Positions 44,697 through 55,633 of a DNA stretch of 64,000 nt are shown here, piece after piece. This DNA comes from Arctopsyche grandis (taxonomy: Eukaryota > Arthropoda > Insecta > Trichoptera > Hydropsychidae): positions 7,254,001 to 7,318,000 of the forward strand of contig NC_135360.1 of assembly GCF_051622035.1 (NCBI RefSeq). The letters run 5' to 3'. The translations under genes and the position numbers were made by a program. The notes below the pieces were generated by a model. It ran no database searches, was not told where the DNA came from, and was given only the letters and a program-made list of their open reading frames with translations. Numbering within the stretch: position 1 is the first letter of the stretch; each line of letters starts with the position of its first letter.

Positions 44697-47303
44697 ATGA
44701 AATTTACATACGATTTGAAGAGTGAATATTTAAAAGTCAAATATTTCACAGTACGAGAATGGCTCATAGTTATAATTATTTTGGCAATAGTGTGTGTTAT
44801 AGCCATCATGGCGATATTAGTTTGTTTTTCAATGAGATACAAAAGTGACGATCCGAATAAATCAACAGATGTGATTATCGAAAAAGAAGAGTATACAGAA
44901 ATTGAAGAATATTACAACATGAGGAAGGTATACATACGTACTTGCATTGTTGTAAGCTCGTTATAGGTGGGTAATTATAGTCAAACTTTATGTGCTTCAG
45001 AATGTGAGCTTTTCGAAACTGGGACAGGTGCTTTTCATGAACGCCAAGTACGAACAGAGATCAGAAAATTTTAAAATACTCATTTGGAAAGAGGGACCAT
45101 TTTTGGAAAGACGACATATACGATATTATAAAACAGCGAGGTAAATATTTAATTTATTATTATGTATGTACATATATGTATGTATTAACTTTGAAACGTT
45201 TAAAGGCTTATATGAGTTTTATTGAATAAAAGAATTTAAATTTGAATAGACTAGTGGTTAGCATATAATCATAGAAGTAAAATGCATAGAATCGCTCTCA
45301 GCCTCCAAAAAGTTCATTGTTTGCTAAACTTCGTCTCTCTCTCTTTCTTGTCTCTCTTCTGACTTTCCGTCTCTCTCTTCATGGCTCGCTTTTAGACGAT
45401 ACTTTTGTTAACAATGACCATTCTATGCATTCTACTTCTATGCATATAATGCTTTAAACAGAGTGGTCACGGGTTAAAATCCCATTGGTTTCTGTTGTCC
45501 AGACCTTGGATTTGTGGCTCCAGGTCGATCGTTTCCTATCAGAGTTTGCCAATTTATCTTATTTTCATTGAAACGGTTCCAACAAATTGGCAACCTTACG
45601 CATTTTCTCGCAAAATCTCGAGTTTTCAACAATCTCGAATATCGATGAATTGTATAAATGTCTCTGTGGATATGTATTTATTGAATTTCGCTGAATTGTT
45701 TTTTGCAAATTTACAAATTTGACCATAAATGTATCTGTGGATATTAATTGATATGTGCTTTGTATAATACTTATAATATTTGTATCAAATGTACAATGTT
45801 TCTGGCCAGGAAGACCTTCTTGGTATAAATTAAAGATAAAATAAAAATAAAGTACGATAATATGTAGAAGTTTCTACGTGTTGAGGTTAGGTTTGTAAAA
45901 ATAATTTAATTAGTGGAAATAGTTTTGAAATGAACTGTATAAGAGGTAAGTAAAAAGGATTGAACCCTCATTAATAATTATTTTTCAACCGCAATTTCAT
46001 TAAGTAATAAAATTGATATTTTTTTAACTTATTGAAATACATACACAATAATTAAGTTGTTAAATTTGTAGACTGTTTTTGTTGAATAACAAATACCATA
46101 TTTTATATAATAATGTCGTTACATTATGTTTAACACGTAATAGACTTTATAATGTTTATAATAGCCTCATTTTCAAAAAAGTGTATTGTGCTATTTCAGA
46201 AACAATCCATTTGATCAGTGCTCTGTGAATAATTGCAATATAACATACGAAGACGGGGACTTAGAGAGTGCCGATGCTGTTGTATTCCCTTTGAAACGAC
46301 TCAATGGAGTAAACTCCTTACCGAAAGCCTCACGCAATCCAAACCAACGTTGGATATTCCTTACCGACGAAAGTCCATGGAATACGTTCGCCAATACGAT
46401 CATCAACGACTGGAGAAACTACTCGGGAGTGTTCAACTGGTCCATGAGTTACAAGTATGCATATAATTTCTCAATCTAACTAAAGATGAGTCATCTGAAA
46501 TTTGATGCGTTACAATCTTGATTTTAGAATTGAATCTGACATACCTGTTCCTTATGGAAGAACCATTCTGAAGCATCAGCTCGATAATACATCAATGAAT
46601 GACAATATGATTATACCGAATCACGACAGTAAAAGAAGAGATGTATTGTTGGCAACGCAAATAAATGATTGTCCGAGCGATCGAGTGAGGACTTTATACA
46701 TGGAAGAGTTGAAAAAATACTTAGAAATTGATGTGTATGGAGAATGTGGCCAAGATTTGAAAACTGCGTAAGCGAGATTAAGAAAAAAACGATATATGTG
46801 CAATTTTGATATGATTTTCAGTACTATTTGATTATTTTTACAGATGTTCCAGAAGTGTTAGCAGCGATTGTAAGCCTCTAAACAACTATTTGTTTTATTT
46901 GGCATTTGAAAATTCCAACTGTGAACAATACACGACGGACAATCTATACTGGAATGCGTATTCGAAAGGTGCCATTCCGATAATCATGGGTCCGACCGTT
47001 GAAAATTGTCAGATGCTGCTTCCTCCGAATTCTTACTTACACACTGAGAACTACAAAAGGCCTGAAGATTTGGCCAATTATTTGCTGCAACTGAATAGGA
47101 CGTGGAGTAATGAAATATTCTCGTTCCACGAGTGGAGGAAAAACTTCAAAATCTTGAACGAGCATGGCTATCATGGCACTCGTTCGTTCCACTATTGCAG
47201 AATTTGCGAAGCTTTAAATTACAACAACGCTCAAAATAAAGTGTACGAGGATTTGTCGTTCTATTTGAACCCCGTCGAGAATTGTAGAAATTTAGTTTTG
47301 TAA
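44697..47303 (+). CDS. FT2: GT10 alpha-1,3-fucosyltransferase
   Basis: Five exons: 44697-44927, 45001-45140, 46200-46454, 46528-46767, 46844-47303. The phases match and the product is 441 aa, with intron positions and phases as in FT1. The signal anchor is VIIILAIVCVIAIMAILVCF (about residues 26-45), predicting a type II Golgi protein. Family blocks are FKILIWKEG, NQRWIFLTDESPWNTF, FNWSMSYKIESDIPVPYGR, FYLAFENSNCEQYTTDNLY with NAYSKGAIPIIMG, and HYCRICEALNYN. The TEKLY of FT1 reads TDNLY here, a change at a normally conserved Glu-Lys pair in the donor site. Intron 2 holds a SINE with a nested MITE. It looks intact. Confidence 0.93.
45243..45850 (+). mobile_element. tRNA-derived SINE copy S4 with nested MITE Q
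   Basis: The SINE head (ACTAGTGGTTAGCATATAAT) is at 45250-45269, continues after the insertion at 45442 and shows GGGTTAAAATCCC as a decayed B box. The body matches S2 and S5, ending near GGCCAGGAAGACCTTC. MITE Q (45270-45441, 172 bp, ends CATAGAAGTAAAATGCATAG and GCATTCTACTTCTAT) is flanked by the exact 9-bp duplication GCATATAAT. All within FT2 intron 2. Confidence 0.85.
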
Positions 47304-48954
47304 ATACTTATCATAACGACGGTTGTTACTTAGTAATTGGATTAAATTAGACTACAAGAATTTTACATATTTTTATTGACAACAACTGTATACCATTTTT
47401 TATCTTTTATTTAAACGTTTTGTTTATAAGCATTCTATATTTCAATTTTCATCATATTGCAATCTCCAGATACATATACTTTTTGATTAGTTTCAACTTT
47501 TATTTGAACTTATTGCAAATATCAAAGTTCTAGTTCCAGAACTTCAATTATAAACTAGCTACATATGTACATTGCGATAAGAAGTGAATAATGGAAAGCG
47601 TCACAATAGCTTACTCAACTTAATGTCGATTATTCTTACTACATATTTGCTATCTACATATTGCAATGAAGAATTCTTTTTTTAAATATATTTGTATAGT
47701 TAACATTGACATGCTTTCACCCCAATTTCGGAACAAAGGTTTCCAAAAGTATAATATTATCTTTGTGTGAATATTCATTTGCGCGAATATATTATAAATA
47801 TTTGCAGAGGACCAAAATATAATTAAATATATGTAGGGTTAGCATAGAACGAAAGGCTGATGTATGGGCTATGGCTGAGAAAGAGTATGTTATGACTGAT
47901 TGTGAGAAGGGGATGAAAAGGGGCAGAGATATAACGGTTAGTCGCAGTTGGACCTGCGCTCCGCGCGGTTGGTCCATTTAGGGGGGGGGGGGGCAAGATT
48001 CGGGGCCCCCGAGCGCTCGCTTATTATGTATGATAAACCACCGCTGAATATATGCTAATATTAACAGAATTTATACGAAATTAATAAATACCAAAAAATA
48101 TAGATGTTCTACTTAAAATAGAACAATTAGATAGTAAATTCTTAAGCGCCACATTGAGATTTTTTCCCCGAAATATACCAATATTAGTGTAATTACATAT
48201 GAAAAAGTAATGTGTTTGAGAATTTTTTGTTTATTATTACTGAAATTTTCTGCTCATAGAATTCAAGTTATAAATTCATTGATTTTTGATAGTTTTTTAG
48301 CAATAATTGAATTTAATTTAAATTTTTGGATATTCTTCAAGTGAGTGTTCGCAGCCTTCCGAGGAGATCGTAGTTTTTAAATGGTTGTAAAATGAACTAC
48401 ATACATATGTATATCATGCAACTATGTTTCTGTACATACTCAAAAATAATAGTATTTAAAATAAATCAGTGCATATTTCATATACTACTTGATACGCTAT
48501 CAATTGTCAATTGAACTAATCTCAACTATAGACTTTTTTGAAGCTGTAATGCATTTTTACCAGTTTCTTGTGAGAGCACTGCTTACATACATCATATATG
48601 CATACTTATTGACGTATGTATACATATGATGTCAGCACAGATGCTGATTTTGTCCGAGTACGAAACCAAATATGTAAATTGTAATATGTAAACAATGCCG
48701 CCTGTTGAATCCCTTCATTTATCACATGGTAGTGAAATTTTTGCTTACTACTTTGTTCAAGCCTCGAATATAAGACGATGCCCTATTTTCAATCATAACC
48801 TCGGCGTGTAGTCAGTATGTTATTAAAAAATATGTATAAAGAAAAGCATGAATAAATATTAGATAAAATTTATATTGCAAATTATTTTAGAATGTATTCT
48901 CACATATACTTATATAATAATATATACAAAACATAACTATACATTATAAAAAGT
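47304..48954. other. No gene seen
   Basis: AT-rich FT2 downstream region and LAMTOR2 3' flank. A G-run stands at about 47980-47993. No element ends were recognised. Confidence 0.5.
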
Positions 48955-49413
48955 TCAAGAATTGGCGACTTCCTTCAACGGTGTTTCGAGATATTGGGCT
49001 AGGGCGTTAGCTTTCTCTTTCAACAGTCCAAATCCTACGTTTTCCTTAGCGTACAGGCACAACAGAAGATTCGCAACTTGAGTTATCACCAGCTTTCCGT
49101 TGGCGCACTCCATGAAGACCAGCTGCAGTCTGTCTTCTTTGAATGCGTTCCGGCCGTTCTTTTCGTAGGCCGTCCACACGTTGCTGGCTATGGCGGCCGT
49201 GACGCGAGCATCTTTGTCGTTGTAGCCCGAGTATGCCAGAAGAGCACCCTCGTGATTTAACAATCTATAGATTAAAATGTATATATAAATTTGGGACCTA
49301 TGCAATGATCTTTCGACGCGTAATGAAATATGATGAAAGTCTTACAGTGTGTTTTCAATCCCACCAGTATTGGCTTGACTCAAAACTTGTGTGAGAGCTT
49401 TTGGTTTTAACAT
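48955..49413 (-). CDS. LAMTOR2 (p14, Ragulator subunit, roadblock fold)
   Basis: Two exons, 49413-49346 and 49264-48955, separated by an 81-bp GT-AG intron. The split codon is CT|A (Leu). The 125-aa product equals human LAMTOR2 in length and matches it along its whole course: [63 protein letters not shown] and a final [19 protein letters not shown]2 pairs with LAMTOR3 in the Ragulator on late endosomes and lysosomes, which anchors Rag GTPases and mTORC1. The gene looks intact. Confidence 0.97.
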
Positions 49414-49787
49414 TTTGAATTATAATGTGCTTCCAAGTAAGCTGCTACTCGGATTACTGCCGTCACTTTTGACAGATAATACTGGCGAAGTTGTGTTATT
49501 TTATTGTTTTACCCTTTTGCCAGTGTACCATAAAGAAGTAAATATTTATTTTGTATGTTGATCTAGCAAAATCTAACTTGGAGAAACGTTTCAGTTTGTC
49601 GATAATGCACAGGTACTGGCCATTTGTATTTTAATTTATATTACATCGTTAAAAATTTTACGATGTAATATAAATTCTCCTCGAAGTCTCTACGATGGTG
49701 CTCTGGATATAATTTACCACATTTCTAGTTTATAATGATTATGTATTTTTATTTTCACGAGATATTTTTGGTAAATGGGTTGCAAAC

Positions 49788-49973
49788 AGTAATTGGATTA
49801 TTACTCACGTTGTGATGGTCAGAAAAACAATTTTTGCTATGAAAACCGCGAATGCGGAATATTTGGCACTCGAGTTCTCGTTAGTATGATGGACTTTTCG
49901 GCTGCGAGATGTTCCGTTATAGAGACTCTAGTGACTTTTGGGGGAGCGCTTTGTGATCAATGATCCCCGACTC
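49788..49973 (+). mobile_element. MITE copy C3
   Basis: A diverged C copy from AGTAATTGGATTATTACTCA to ATGATCCCCGACTC, with the exact 9-bp duplication GTTGCAAAC at 49779-49787 and 49974-49982. It is older than C1 and C2 by the number of differences. Confidence 0.82.
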
Positions 49974-50021
49974 GTTGCAAACATCCCAAGTGTGAATCGC
50001 TACCAGAATAACTATCGCTAC

Positions 50022-50247
50022 GAAAATTGCGTGCGCGGACTCCTGTCGTACAGGAAAATTGCCGTACAAAAAACTGTCCAAATATTACTCATCATACAAT
50101 GTTTTTTATTATTATCAACATACGAAGTTCATATGTCTAGTCGATAATAATAAAAATCTCGTAAAAAAGGAATTTGCTGAGCAATATTTGGGCAGTTTTC
50201 TATACAGCAATTTTCCTGTGCGACAGGAGACCGCGCGCGCGATTTTC
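50022..50247. mobile_element. Foldback MITE U
   Basis: Inverted arms of about 65 bp: the left begins GAAAATTGCGTGCGCGGACT, the right ends GGAGACCGCGCGCGCGATTTTC. Shared blocks include TCCTGTCG, ACAGGAAAATTGC and CCAAATATT. No certain target duplication. Single copy in the window. Confidence 0.7.
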
Positions 50248-50510
50248 AGTGAATAAGTGTACAGCATGTTGTCACACTGCGTTCAATAATAAAAAGACGC
50301 TCTGAACATTTCGCGCGCTTCTGTGTGAGTACGAGAACGTGCCAACTCCCAGTAACAAACCAGTATCAGCTAACGATCAAGGAGGAACAAGGGCGACCCG
50401 TGTTCGGGTGGCTAAACAAAGGGATGACCAACTTTCGTGTGTCGTAGGACAACGAAAGCAGATCATCTGACAACTAGTCTGAACATATACACATTTAAAT
50501 GTAAATAAAC

Positions 50511-50757
50511 GGTAAACGGACTACTAGTCATATGTGAACCAGTCACAGGACAACCAATCAATAGATCGGTCACACGTGATCACCCGTTACACTAAAACTG
50601 GTCACACTCTAAAACTGGTCACGAGAAAACTGGTCACACCCTAAAATCGGTCACGATAAAACTGATTTTAGGGTGTGACCGGTTTTCTCGTGACCAGTTT
50701 TAGTGTGACGAGTGATCACGTGTGACCGGTTCACATTTGACTACTAATCACCGAACC
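50511..50757. mobile_element. MITE copy D3
   Basis: It runs from GGTAAACGGACTACTAGTCA to TGACTACTAATCACCGAACC, flanked by the exact 8-bp duplication AAATAAAC (50503-50510 and 50758-50765). The interior is a palindrome of GGTCACACCCTAAAA and ACTGGTCACGAGAAAACTGG units. The two ends equal the two end types of family C. Confidence 0.88.
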
Positions 50758-50779
50758 AAATAAACACATTTAGAAATAT

Positions 50780-51050
50780 CTAGAAATAACAACAAGAGAG
50801 TATGCACGTATTTGCACGCGTTGGGGTCGGAGAGCGAGTGTCGCAAAAACGTCGGCGTCCACGAGCAGGAACAGTGCGCGAGTCGCTGTCGTTGGCGGTA
50901 GCTGTGTGTAGTCGCAAGGGCGATTGCGAGCGCGCGAGTGAAGTGTCGTGTGACAGTGCAGCGGCGAGTTTCGCACCTGGGCACTGAAGTGACGAGAGTG
51001 AAGTAATCAGTAATCGGTAATCAGTAACTAGTAATCGAAGAGTGCGAACC
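50780..51050 (+). promoter_or_regulatory. CpG-rich promoter region / 5' UTR
   Basis: The GC content rises sharply, with many CG dinucleotides (GAGCGAGTGTCGCAAAAACG, GCGCGAGTGAAGTGTCGTG). It ends in a short repeat of CAGTAATCGGTAATCAGTAA directly before the ATG. It looks like the promoter and 5' UTR of the exon at 51051. No TATA box is evident. Confidence 0.5.
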
Positions 51051-51264
51051 ATGGCCGTGGGCAGCGCCGTGTACCAGCCGACGACCGTCACGTACGAGCA
51101 GTCGAGCGGGGGCGGGGGCGGGGGCGGCGGCGGCGTGGGGGGCGGCGAAGGGTGGCGGAGGCGCTGGTGCTGGGGGCGCGACGCGGCTGGCAGGGCGCAC
51201 CACCTCGCCAGGGCCGCCGCCCTCCCCCTCCTCGCAGCTGCCGCCCTCCTCGCCCTTCTCTTCG
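51051..51264 (+). CDS. First exon of an unidentified membrane protein
   Basis: The ATG lies in a strong context (GAACCATGG). The exon gives 71 codons plus one base before a GTAACA donor. The peptide starts MAVGSAVYQPTTVTYEQSS, then a Gly-rich stretch, then basic WRRRWCWGR, then a hydrophobic segment (about residues 54-71, ALPLLAAAALLALLFG) that would act as a signal anchor. This is the plan of a type II membrane protein; neprilysin-type metalloproteases of insects begin in this way, but I cannot prove it from one exon. No further exon was seen in the 12.7 kb downstream, so a long first intron is inferred. Confidence 0.5.
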
Positions 51265-52270
51265 GTAACACTACACTTTCATTCATTCGTTACCCCCTTA
51301 TAGGTTATGTATGCTATGTTCTGTTCTGATCACATCAAGGTTCCAACACTCATCGAATGACCAAGAAAAAAAATTTTCAATTTTCTTGTCGCAATCCGTC
51401 TACATGCTAATTGCATTTTGCATTTTGCACTTTGCATTTTCCACTCGAAACGGAAAGTGTATATATGTATGTGTATGTGACTCACCTCTCATTAGTCGCG
51501 TTTGTTACAAATGTATGCACATATGTATTTACTATTTCGGTATGACGCTCTTGAAAATTTTTGTATGCGTTTGTTGCGGTTTGGAACGGTGCGAGTTCCG
51601 TTGACGATTCGAAGAATTGTTGTTTCCAGCTGAAATGAGCGAATCTGAATACGGTCGTTTGCGTTTTTTTTATTTGTTATCTTGGCAATTTGTCGGATGT
51701 TTACCGGGAAAATGCGTAACGCTGAGCGATAAAGCTTCTCGTTGTTTTTCCAAGTGGAAATTCGATAATGCTAAACGTACACTGTGAGCCAATCTATGTA
51801 TTATAGATTCGTGGAATCGAAGTTCGAAATAAACGTAAGTCTTGTTTACTTTTATGCTGTATGCATTAAATGCACAAAATTGCATATGTATTGTATCAAT
51901 ACATTTCTCATGCATGTAGGTTGGTTCCGTTGCGCAAAACTACATCAATTTGAATCAGTCGAAAATGTGTTTTAGTGTGATGATTGATGATGTGATATGA
52001 AAAGAACGTAGACATCGCCCACCACTGATTTATGTGTATTGCATTTGATGATTCAAAATGTCGTTTTGTATGAGAAAAATCTTTTTTCTAAGAGTTTCGG
52101 AAATTATTCATGAACGTTTAGATATGAAAAATTCCTTCTTTTTGTACAAAAAGAATTTACAATTAGAAAGAATAATAACAGTTGACCAGTATACTGAGGC
52201 TAATTCGACAAAATACTCTCTACATAATGTCCACAACAGAACTTTCATGGACAAAACGTTCACTCGATAA
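51265..52270. other. No exon seen
   Basis: Presumed first intron of the gene at 51051. AT-rich, with no recognisable element boundaries. Confidence 0.4.
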
Positions 52271-52499
52271 GGGCGAAAACCCACATCACGGAACGTGGCA
52301 CGTGGAACGTCGACAAGTTCTCCTACATTTCTTCAAATATGGAACATATACACCGTTATCAAGCGAGGATAAATACAAGGAAACAATTTTACCGAAAACA
52401 TTCCAGGGGCTTATTTTGGGACGACGTGTGCTGTGGTCGTTCCATGAATCTGTGCAAGGCAAAACTATGTGCCACATTCATCGCTGTGTGTTTTCGCCC
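52271..52499 (+). mobile_element. Harbinger-like MITE, copy B2
   Basis: The ends GGGCGAAAACCCACATCACG and CGCTGTGTGTTTTCGCCC are flanked by TAA (52268-52270 and 52500-52502). It is 229 bp. The interior shares ATTTCTTCAAATATG and ACCGAAAACATTCCAGGGG with B3. Confidence 0.87.
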
Positions 52500-54098
52500 T
52501 AAAACGTTCAAGGACAAAACTTTCAAACGACCGACTTCTCATGGACAAAACGTTCATACGCAAAACTTAAAATATGGACTTTGCGAATACATTTATATTA
52601 GACTGGTAATCTGTAAAAGCACAATGTAAAGTTTCGTCATCACACGTTTTTTTATTAATTAAAAAATGTCGTTTTGAACGTATGGACGTTTTCTGAGTGA
52701 ACGTTTTTTTCGTGGAATCATTCTTACTTATCATTGCAAAATTATAAAAATTTGACGTATGTATATATGTAGATAAATGTTACAGTTGCTCATAGTCATT
52801 CGCCAATTAAAATTTAAACAATACATTCAACTTATTAGCTGGTGGTGAACAAACAGGAGCACAAAAGGATCTCGGCGAATAAATTCCGTCGCGTGAACAT
52901 TCTGCCGTGCGAGCATTTATTTGTCCGTGGATCCGTAAACAGCTCTTTATAATGATGCATCGTAAAATATGAACATGGCTGATTCTATTAAACAAAAGTC
53001 ATACATATTGCTAAACGCTCGATGCGAACAATAATTACGTAGCATAGAAACGAAAACCCGAACGCAACAGATGTGAACTTCATCCCAAACGGAGCTGAAC
53101 GCCTTCGTCAGCTTTACATCGTATTATTGACTAGATATTACTCACATACTATATAAACCTGGACAACGTGAAAAAATTCACACACACACACACGGAATAA
53201 AATCGACTCGATTGAATAAGCGACGATGTGTATAATAATTATAATAAACAGTGAACATTTGCATAACAATGGGTCGTCGAACCAGACACGAACCTATGTA
53301 AAATATATAAAGAAGTAGATCGTTGCACTCGAAGGTTATCGCAGATTGGACCTTCTGGAGTTGAACCAGTCGATTTTTATTTCCCCCCCCCCAGAACCAC
53401 TCTGGCACCAAAACGGCGTATGTTACTCGACCTCGCGTTTTCCTCGAGTCTAGCTTATGAATTATTTTCTCGCTCGACCTTCAACCATCTCGATTCCAAT
53501 TTTGGTAACGTTTTTAAAACGACACACGCAAGACCCTCTCTTCCTCATTTAGTACTTGTATGTATGTATGTATGTGGTGTTTTCTGCCTGCTAGGTAGCG
53601 GTACTTCTGGTTGTTGGGTCTCTTTTTCGTGGTCGTCTTTCTGTATGTGTGTGCACCTTTCGGTCGTGACTCATCGCCTTGTCCAGGTGAGTCATTCGAA
53701 ATTGGAGCTGACAATGGGAGGGAGAGGGAGATGGACTCGTTCCACTACTCTTCGGTTTGGATCGATCTGCTTGCTCTCCGTGCTTGGTGGAGGGGTTTTC
53801 GAGTTCCGCAGCTGGCGATGCATTCGAGAGGTCGCATCTCGTTTGGTAGGTCTTTGGATGGTGGGTTTGTTTGCTTGTTGGATTGTCTCTATGTATTGTA
53901 GTACTATATGTAGGTACAGTGGTGCTGTGCCTCGACCCAACACTTCGCAGATACGTATGTAGGCTTTCAAGGTTCTTATACCTATTGAGAAGTCGTGAGA
54001 TGAGTTTGATGCAATTGTATTGTATGCAATTATGGTTGTAAACTTTACTTTTAAAGAAATCAATTATCGCTTTTGGAGCATTTTCTTCTTTTAATGGT
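52500..54098. other. No supported gene; GC-rich patch at 53360-53960
   Basis: 53420-53962 is open for 180 codons on the plus strand and is G/T-rich, but the translation is Cys/Ser/Trp-rich without a domain, and the opposite strand is also open. It could hold an alternative exon or regulatory DNA of the 51051 gene. A (CA)n run lies at 53175-53195. Confidence 0.35.
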
Positions 54099-55045
54099 GC
54101 TTACGGACTAAACCAACGACGATTTTGGGCCAACTTTTTAACAAGCAGTAGCGCACAAAATATCGAAATAAAAATTAAATTTTAAAATTGAAATTAAATA
54201 TCAAAATCAAGCTAAAGAGCGAGATTGAGCTAAAATTAGATCATCGTTGATGTTTTGAATTACAACAATGTTTTGAATTACGACGATGCGCATTTAAAAC
54301 CAGAGAAATATTATAATTTCTCTGCTTACGAGCGAAAAAAAAAATTGTTAAAGTCGTCACGAGATGTTACTGTATTTCTGCCTTCGACGATCGATAAAAA
54401 AAAACAATTCATAAAAAAACGCGGTGTCGGATGTCGGTGATTTGTCAAAGGGTTTTTTTTCTTTCGTCGAAGTAAAATTAATAATCGCACATTATCCGAT
54501 AAAATTTACCTCTGAAATGATTTAATTAATTGATTTATTTCGACGAGAGAAACAATTGAAGACTAAAAAAATTTCGTTTGATAAACCGACAACATACCGG
54601 GTTGGGACCATCGCTCGGTCACCCATACTTATACGTGAGATATTCTCAGTAACTGCGCATTACGGGGAAGTAAAAATAATAATTCTTTGATTTTTTTTTT
54701 CGATCTTAGTGCGTATCTTCGTTAGTCAAAACATCTTCGACAAACAAAAGTCGAGGATTACCTGTATGTGATTGTTGATGATCTAATTTTGGGTCAATCT
54801 CGAAAATTTATTTAAATTGGGCATGTTCTGTTTCAACTTTCAATATTTTATTTTAATTTTAATATATTGATTATAATTTTATTTTGATATTTGAATTTAA
54901 TTTTAATATAATAATAATATTTTTAATTTTGATATTTAATTTCAATTTTTAAATTTAATTTTTATTTCAATATTTTGTACGCTACTGGTTTTATCCTGCT
55001 GGTTAAAACGTTGGACCAAAATCGTCGTTGGTTTGGTCCGTACGC
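54099..55045. mobile_element. Long-TIR element T, 947 bp
   Basis: It begins GCTTACGGACTAAACCAACG and ends CGTTGGTTTGGTCCGTACGC. The arms of about 120 bp pair further inside (ACGATTTTGGGCCAAC with its mirror, GTAGCGCACAAAATAT with ATATTTTGTACGCTAC), followed by AT-rich mirrored runs. A short open frame (54255-54440) is not a recognised protein. No clear TSD. Family unknown. Confidence 0.7.
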
Positions 55046-55108
55046 AGCATAAGAAAAAGTCTTTCAACGCCTCCCACATACTTAGTATCCTTGTAATTGC
55101 TGGAAGGA

Positions 55109-55633
55109 GTGATAACTAGAGGTAGGATAGTCACAGTGCTATATATACGTTCTGGCTTGAAGCGTGCCGTGTGCAGATGCTTTGTCTTCGTTTCCAGGAC
55201 ACGTGTTGACCTGTTTTCGAGGCACGTGTGTTATCGGTACACGTGTGGTTTATAGCTATGGGGTCAGCGCCAGGACTTCGTTCGTTTGAGAATGCGGGCA
55301 TGTGTCACGCGTAAATGACTTTTCAGACATGTGTCGCGGTTGACTGATGACTAGAGGTAGGATAGTCACAGTGCTATCCATTCTTCCATTGTTGTAAATC
55401 CTTCGTAAAAAAGGTTCGGCAAACCTTTAACAATGCATTTACAACCTTTGAACAATACACGCCCCCCTCAGGCTCCGGTGACTAGTGATAACTAGAGGTA
55501 GGATAGTCACAGTGTTATCCATTGTTCCATTATTGTAAATCCTTTGTAAAAAAGGTTCGGCAAACCTTTAACAATGCATTTACAACCTTTGAACAATACG
55601 CGGCACCTTCTGGGTCCGGTGACTAGTGATAAC
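55109..55633 (+). mobile_element. Tandem array of hAT-like MITE G with shared GTGATAAC
   Basis: GTGATAAC stands at 55109-55116, 55485-55492 and 55626-55633. After the first is a 27-bp stub of element G (TAGAGGTAGGATAGTCACAG), then an unrelated 208-bp segment (55144-55351) resembling part of transposon P, then a complete G2 (55352-55484) and a complete G3 (55493-55625). Both full copies are 133 bp and contain TTCGGCAAACCTTTAACAAT, with a paired TGTAAAT/ATTTACA. Confidence 0.85.

Noticed and set aside
53420-53962. 180-codon open frame
   Set aside because: G/T-rich low-complexity sequence that is open on the other strand too; no splice sites, domain or family resemblance.
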